From NCBI GenBank assembly GCA_905235695.1, contig CAJOMW010000031.1, positions 1 to 10,204 of the forward strand: DNA of 10,204 bases, given 5' to 3'. The translations under genes and the position numbers were made by a program. The DNA comes from an uncultured Clostridia bacterium (lineage in GTDB: Bacteria > Bacillota > Clostridia > Oscillospirales > CAG-382). This document shows, piece by piece, positions 5,945 to 10,204 of the stretch. Position 1 is the first letter of the stretch, and the number at the start of each line of letters is the position of its first letter. A model generated the notes under the pieces. It saw only the letters and a list, made by a program, of their open reading frames with translations. It did not search any database and was not told the origin of the DNA.

Positions 5945-7615
5945 ATGCTTGAGTCGATACATATAGAGAATATTGCGCTTATAAAGAAGCTCGACGTATC
6001 TTTTTCCGGCGGCTTTTCGGCATTCACGGGCGAGACCGGCGCCGGAAAGAGCATAATAGTCGATTCCATCGGCGTTATATGCGGAGAGCGCTTTTCCAAG
6101 GAGCTGATACGAAGCGGAGAAGCTTCGGCGACGGTAGAGGGAGTCTTTTCGGGTTTGTCCGAAGAATCCGTCAGGAGGCTCGGCGAGCTCGGATTAGAGC
6201 CGGATGAAGACGGCTTCCTTGTCGTCTCAAGGACGATAAGCGCCGACGGCAAATCGCAGAGCCGCATAAACTACCGGCACGTCCCCACTTCCCTGCTCCG
6301 CGAAATATCCGCATTTCTCATAAACATACACGGTCAGCACGACAATCAGAACCTTTTGAAAAAGGAAAAGCATCTCGACATTCTCGACTCGTTTGCCGAA
6401 TGTGAGCCGCTTTTGGCAAAGTATTCCGAGATATACGACGCCTACAGGGCAAAGAAAAAGGAATACGACGGCATACTGACGGACGATGCGGAAAAAGCGC
6501 GAACGATAGAGATGCTGAAATTTCAGATAGAAGAGATATCATCGCTGAATTTGAAGGCCGGCGAGGAAGAAGCTCTCACGGCTGAGAAAAAGAAGCTGTC
6601 AAATATAGAGAAGATTTCCGAAAACGCACTTTTGGCGTACGGCGCTCTGTTTGAGAACAACCTAAGCGCAACGGAAAACATAGACAAGGCGCTTAGCTGT
6701 CTGAATGCGCTCTCAAAGATTACCGACGGGTGCGACGAATACATAGACCGCCTCGAAAAAGCGAGAAGCGAAGTATACGACGTTGCAGAATACATAAGGG
6801 ATATGGCAAGCGACGCCGACGAGGATCCGTCCGCAAAGCTCGACAGAATAGAACAGAGATTATTTGACATATACAAGCTCAAGAGAAAATACGGCCCTAC
6901 GCTCGAGGACGTGCTTTCATACCTCGAAAAGGCAAAGGAAAGGCTGAGCAGTCTCGAATTTTCGGACATTCGGCTCAAAGAGCTCGAAAAGGAGCTGAAG
7001 GTTCTCGACTCGGAGCTTGAAAAGGCTGCCGCAGAGCTGACGGACGCGAGGACGAAAGGCGCAGAAAGGCTCAGAGCGGAGATAGAAAAAGAGCTGCGGT
7101 TCCTCGAGATGTCAAAGGTGAAATTTCTCGCCGATATCAAGGAAAAAGAGTACGCTCCCGACGGTCGGGACGACGTTGAATTTATGGTAAAGACGAACGA
7201 GGGTATGCCCTTCTCGCCGCTCGCAAAGACCGCATCCGGCGGAGAGCTTTCGAGAATAATGCTCGCCATAAAGAGCGTCATAGCGAAGAAGGACGGCGTT
7301 GAGACGCTTATCTTCGACGAAGTGGACACGGGCATTTCCGGCAAGACCTCAAGGAGCATAGGCATAAAGCTGCTGACTACGTCGAGGTATTCGCAGGTCA
7401 TGTGCGTCACGCACTCCGCACAGATAGCCTCGCTCGCCGATGATCATTTTCTCGTATCCAAAAAGACGGATGGCGGCGAGACGGTGACGCTCGTCAGAAA
7501 GCTTGGCGACGAGGAGCGAGTCGATGAGACCGCGCGCATAATCTCGGGAATAAACATTACCGAAGCCTCAAGAAAGACGGCAAAAGAGCTTATCGAAGAC
7601 GCAAAAAATTATTGA
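5945..7615 (+). CDS. recN: DNA repair protein RecN
   Basis: RecN is an SMC-like ATPase that gathers and tethers broken DNA ends early in recombinational repair. At 556 aa it matches the family. The N-terminal half of the ATPase head has Walker A GETGAGKS (29-36) and the RecN-specific IHGQHDNQ (128-135). A charged, helical, coiled-coil-like middle runs from about 155 to 395. The C-terminal half-head carries the ABC signature SGGELSR (431-437), Walker B TLIFDEVDTG (454-463) and the switch histidine in VTHSAQ (488-493). GGGAG at 5932-5936 lies 8 bases from the chosen ATG, and a nearby ATG at 5937 is out of frame. The argR-recN pair is conserved in many Firmicutes. No LexA-type operator is obvious in the short upstream gap. 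Confidence 0.95.
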   Translation: MLESIHIENIALIKKLDVSFSGGFSAFTGETGAGKSIIVDSIGVICGERFSKELIRSGEASATVEGVFSGLSEESVRRLGELGLEPDEDGFLVVSRTISADGKSQSRINYRHVPTSLLREISAFLINIHGQHDNQNLLKKEKHLDILDSFAECEPLLAKYSEIYDAYRAKKKEYDGILTDDAEKARTIEMLKFQIEEISSLNLKAGEEEALTAEKKKLSNIEKISENALLAYGALFENNLSATENIDKALSCLNALSKITDGCDEYIDRLEKARSEVYDVAEYIRDMASDADEDPSAKLDRIEQRLFDIYKLKRKYGPTLEDVLSYLEKAKERLSSLEFSDIRLKELEKELKVLDSELEKAAAELTDARTKGAERLRAEIEKELRFLEMSKVKFLADIKEKEYAPDGRDDVEFMVKTNEGMPFSPLAKTASGGELSRIMLAIKSVIAKKDGVETLIFDEVDTGISGKTSRSIGIKLLTTSRYSQVMCVTHSAQIASLADDHFLVSKKTDGGETVTLVRKLGDEERVDETARIISGINITEASRKTAKELIEDAKNY

Positions 7616-7648
7616 ATATAAATATATGCAAAGGAAAGGAAAAGATAA

Positions 7649-8872
7649 ATGACGATTTTTGAAGAACTGAAGGCAAGAGGACTTCTTGCACAGCTTACGG
7701 ACGAAGAGGAGATAAAGGAGCTTATAAACAACGGCAAAGCTACTTTTTATATAGGCTTTGACCCGACCGCAGACAGCCTGCACGTAGGTCATTTCATGGC
7801 GCTCTGCCTCATGAAGAGACTTCAGATGGCAGGAAACAGACCGATAGCTCTTATCGGCGGCGGAACGGGCATGATAGGCGACCCGTCGGGAAGAACAGAT
7901 CTCAGAAAGGTCCTCACGCCCGAAATAATACAGCACAACTGCGACTGCTTCAAGAAGCAGATGAGCCGCTTTATAGATTTCTCCGACGGCAAGGCGCTTA
8001 TGGTAAACAACGCCGACTGGCTGCTCGGGCTCAACTACGTCGATTTTCTCAGAGATGTCGGCGCACACTTCAGCGTAAACCGTATGCTGACTGCCGAGTG
8101 CTACAAGCAGAGAATGGAAAAGGGACTCACCTTCCTCGAATTTAACTATATGATAATGCAGAGCTACGACTTCTATATGCTGTATCAGAAGTACGGCTGC
8201 AATATGCAGTTCGGCGGCGACGACCAGTGGAGCAATATGCTCGGCGGAACCGAGCTTATACGCAGGAAGCTCGGCAAGGATGCCTACGCTATGACCATTA
8301 CCCTTCTCCTCAACTCCGAGGGCAAGAAGATGGGCAAGACGGCGAGCGGAGCGGTATGGCTCGACGCCGAAAAGACTCCCCCCTACGACTTCTTCCAGTA
8401 CTGGAGAAACGTTGACGATGCGGACGTTATAAAGTGCATGAAGATGCTCACGTTCATGAGCCTTGAAGAGATAGCGGAATACGAAAAGCTCGAGGGAAGC
8501 GGTCTCAACAAGGCAAAGGAAAAGCTCGCATACGAGCTTACAGAGCTCGTTCACGGAAAAGAAGAGGCAGATGCGGCTCTCTCAGCAGCTCGCTCGATAT
8601 TCGGCGGTGCGGGAAAGAGCGAGAATATGCCGCAAACCGAAATATCGGACGAGGACTTTGCAGAAGGCAGGATAAGCCTTGCCGCACTTCTCGTAAAGTG
8701 CGGGCTCTGCCCCTCCAACAGCGAGGCTAAGAGAAATATTGGGCAGGGCGGCATCTCCGTAAACGACGAAAAGGTGACCGACTTTGCAAAGAGCTATGAA
8801 AAGTCCGATTTCTCGGGCGATTTCATCATAAAGAAGGGCAAGAAGGACTACCACAAGGTCATCTGCAAATAA
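7649..8872 (+). CDS. tyrS: tyrosyl-tRNA synthetase, TyrS
   Basis: TyrS activates tyrosine with ATP and charges tRNA-Tyr. It is cytoplasmic and normally a homodimer. At 407 aa it has the standard bacterial length. The class I marks are FDPTADSLHVGH (37-48, the HIGH motif as HVGH) and KMGKT (227-231, the KMSKS equivalent). The tyrosine pocket is formed by YDFYMLYQ (173-180) and GGDDQW (189-194). A C-terminal S4 RNA-binding domain (about 340-407) contains LVKCGLCPSNSEAKR. AAAGGA at 7635-7640 precedes the ATG by 8 bases. Only 33 bases separate it from recN. There is therefore no space for the T-box leader that often controls tyrS in Firmicutes, and it is probably transcribed with nadK-argR-recN. 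A terminator-like hairpin follows. Confidence 0.96.
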   Translation: MTIFEELKARGLLAQLTDEEEIKELINNGKATFYIGFDPTADSLHVGHFMALCLMKRLQMAGNRPIALIGGGTGMIGDPSGRTDLRKVLTPEIIQHNCDCFKKQMSRFIDFSDGKALMVNNADWLLGLNYVDFLRDVGAHFSVNRMLTAECYKQRMEKGLTFLEFNYMIMQSYDFYMLYQKYGCNMQFGGDDQWSNMLGGTELIRRKLGKDAYAMTITLLLNSEGKKMGKTASGAVWLDAEKTPPYDFFQYWRNVDDADVIKCMKMLTFMSLEEIAEYEKLEGSGLNKAKEKLAYELTELVHGKEEADAALSAARSIFGGAGKSENMPQTEISDEDFAEGRISLAALLVKCGLCPSNSEAKRNIGQGGISVNDEKVTDFAKSYEKSDFSGDFIIKKGKKDYHKVICK

Positions 8873-8883
8873 GAGAGAAATTT

Positions 8884-8915
8884 CGGGGCTGTTTGCTCTG
8901 CGGCAGTCCCGTTTT
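8884..8915 (+). terminator. terminator-like hairpin after tyrS
   Basis: CGGGGCTG (8884-8891) pairs with CAGTCCCG (8904-8911), with one G·U pair in an 8-bp stem and a 12-base loop, followed by TTTT (8912-8915). It begins 12 bases after the tyrS stop. The T-run is short, so some read-through into thiN is likely. No separate thiN promoter is visible. Confidence 0.65.
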
Positions 8916-8938
8916 GCATGGGATTGGAAGATAAGTCT

Positions 8939-9577
8939 ATGGAACGTGACGAAAAAAAGGTCTGCTGTATTTTCGGCGCCGGCGATTTTGAAGCGGAAGA
9001 GCTTTCTCTTCCGGAAAACCGCTATATAATCGCCGCAGACGGCGGAATATATCACCTGAGAAGGCTCGGAATAACACCCGATATGCTCCTCGGAGACTTT
9101 GATTCCTCGGAGTATGATCCGTCTTTCGGCAACGTTGTGCGGCATCCTGCCGTAAAGAACGACACAGACACCTTTCTCGCCGTTGAAGAGGGCATGAAGA
9201 TGGGAATGACGGAGTTTCTGATATACGGAGCCACAGGCGGACGGCGCCTCGAACACACGATAGCAAACATTCAGATGCTCTCATATTTTTCAAGGCGAGG
9301 AGCAAGCGTGCGCCTTATCGGGAAAAGCGAGACGGTTACCGCCATAACCGCAAGCGGAGAGAGAAAAAAGATCGTTTTCAAAAGCGGCATGAAGGGCTAC
9401 GTTTCGGTCTTTGCCTCGGGAAGCGATGCGAAGGGCGTTACGATAAAGGGGCTCAAATACGAGCTTGAAGATGCGGTCCTCAGTGCGGAATACCCTCTCG
9501 GGGTGAGCAACGAATTTATCGGAAAAGAGAGCGAGATATCCCTCACCGACGGAGCTCTTATTATTCTGTGGCATTAA
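8939..9577 (+). CDS. thiN: thiamine pyrophosphokinase
   Basis: ThiN transfers a diphosphate from ATP to thiamine, making the cofactor thiamine diphosphate, and so lets the cell use salvaged thiamine. The chosen product is 212 aa, the normal length. Family motifs are AADGG (32-36), GDFDS (52-56), NDTDT (74-78) and GATGGRRLEH (97-106), then the C-terminal thiamine-binding domain with GVSNEF (188-193). The usual GGRLDH appears as GGRRLEH, with an extra Arg and Glu for Asp. The start at 8939 is favoured because GGAAG (8926-8930) lies 8 bases upstream. The ATG at 8918 has no ribosome site and directly abuts the tyrS terminator hairpin, adding seven residues if used. No TPP riboswitch is visible. 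The next gene starts 11 bases after its stop. Confidence 0.9.
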   Translation: MERDEKKVCCIFGAGDFEAEELSLPENRYIIAADGGIYHLRRLGITPDMLLGDFDSSEYDPSFGNVVRHPAVKNDTDTFLAVEEGMKMGMTEFLIYGATGGRRLEHTIANIQMLSYFSRRGASVRLIGKSETVTAITASGERKKIVFKSGMKGYVSVFASGSDAKGVTIKGLKYELEDAVLSAEYPLGVSNEFIGKESEISLTDGALIILWH

Positions 9578-9588
9578 AGGTGAGGCGT

Positions 9589-10204
9589 ATGGATAACATA
9601 AAAGCGGTACTGCTCGACATTGACAACACGCTCCTCGATTTCGGAGTATGCGCAAGAGAATCTGAAGGCGGCGTTTGCCGATTACGGTCTTACGTATTCG
9701 GACAATATCGAGACAATCTTTCACAAGATAAACGATGCGCTCTGGCGAAAGGTCGAGAGGGGCGAATTTGAGAAAGAGGACGTATACAAGGTCAGGTGGA
9801 ACATGGTATTTGAGAAGGCCGGCATGGAAACGCTCTATGATGGATTTGCCTTTGACAAGTGCTTCAGGATCCATATCACTGAATGTGCCTATCCCGTTGA
9901 GGGAGCCAATGACCTGCTCGAATACCTTTCGGGAAAGTACACCCTCTACGCCGCGAGCAACGCCTCTTACGACCAGCAGATAAAGCGCCTTGAAGCGGCG
10001 GATATGCTGGGATACTTCAAGGACTTTTTCATATCGGAAAGAATAGGTGCGCCAAAGCCTCAAAAGGAGTTTTTCGAGGGGTGCATGAAGGAGCTTGGGG
10101 ATACGAAAAAAGACGAAGTTGTGATGATAGGTGACTCGCTTAACGCCGATATAAAAGGCGCGAGAAAATTCGGGTTAAAATATATATGGTTCAACTACAG
10201 ACGC
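9589..10204 (+). pseudogene. HAD-family hydrolase (YjjG/YfnB-like nucleotidase), frameshifted and cut by the window end
   Basis: The reading frame opens at ATG 9589 after AGGTGA (9578-9583) with MDNIKAVLLDIDNTLLDF, HAD motif I (nucleophile Asp10, acid Asp12). Matching sequence then switches to the +1 frame somewhere in 9640-9661 and runs without a stop to 10204. The second frame carries HAD motif II in YAASNAS, motif III Lys in GAPKPQKEF, motif IV in MIGDSLNADIKGA and the WFN typical of the YjjG/YfnB pyrimidine nucleotidase group. The initial frame ends at a stop at 9769-9771 and loses motifs II to IV. One extra base or two missing bases would explain the break. No classical slippery heptamer is present, so a sequencing or assembly error or a recent mutation is likelier than programmed frameshifting. 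The well-kept downstream codons argue for a recent or artefactual event. It is probably co-transcribed with thiN. Confidence 0.8.

Noticed and set aside
6523..7410. A 295-codon serine-rich open frame on the minus strand
   Set aside because: It is antisense to recN. The serine richness is what GAG/AAG/GGA-rich coding sequence gives when read in reverse.
7568..8554. A 328-codon open frame on the minus strand
   Set aside because: It lies fully antisense to tyrS and the end of recN, which carry clear family motifs. The translated product is low-complexity mirror sequence with no recognisable domain.
8918..8938. Longer thiN start adding seven residues
   Set aside because: This ATG has no ribosome site and sits next to the terminator T-run. 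The ATG at 8939 has GGAAG at proper spacing.
9640..9661. Programmed ribosomal frameshifting in the HAD gene
   Set aside because: There is no slippery heptamer, no stop codon at the shift point and no clear downstream stimulatory hairpin. An error or mutation is simpler.
9290..10063. A 257-codon open frame on the minus strand
   Set aside because: It overlaps thiN and the HAD gene, both with real motifs. It continues undisturbed through the frameshift only because it is in another frame.

Overview
The window looks like chromosomal core DNA from an anaerobic Firmicute of class Clostridia, probably an uncultured Oscillospirales/Ruminococcaceae-type gut lineage. The grounds are the nadK-argR-recN gene order typical of Clostridia, the DapL (aminotransferase) route to meso-diaminopimelate, a clostridial-type variant of PurA, strong AGGAGG-like ribosome binding sites, consensus sigma-A-type promoters and heavy use of ATA for isoleucine. 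The lineage is an inference from gene content and style, not from a marker-gene search.

Layout: bases 1-195 are a non-coding block packed with consecutive short inverted repeats and a 7-bp tandem repeat. A small minus-strand gene of unknown function follows (196-540). A divergent spacer (541-752) carries a perfect consensus promoter and a dyad-symmetric leader for purA (753-2033), which ends at an intrinsic terminator (2072-2095). Next come dapF (2129-2974) and dapL (3067-4254), the last two diaminopimelate/lysine steps in this organism, closed by a second terminator (4308-4336). A second strong promoter (4381-4409) starts nadK-argR-recN-tyrS (4450-8872), ending at a terminator-like hairpin (8884-8915). 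thiN (8939-9577) follows, and then a YjjG/YfnB-type HAD hydrolase reading frame that is broken by a frameshift near 9640-9661 and runs off the window end.

Together the genes cover housekeeping metabolism: AMP synthesis (PurA), cell-wall and lysine precursor supply (DapL then DapF), NADP synthesis (NadK), arginine-responsive transcription control (ArgR), double-strand-break repair (RecN), tyrosine charging (TyrS) and thiamine diphosphate formation (ThiN). I found no mobile element, tRNA, rRNA, CRISPR array, riboswitch or defence system, and nothing that amounts to a new multi-gene system. The most worthwhile oddities are the frameshifted HAD gene, the stacked palindromes at the left end, the dyads overlapping the purA start and the nadK -35 box, and the unknown minus-strand gene with its open upstream frame.
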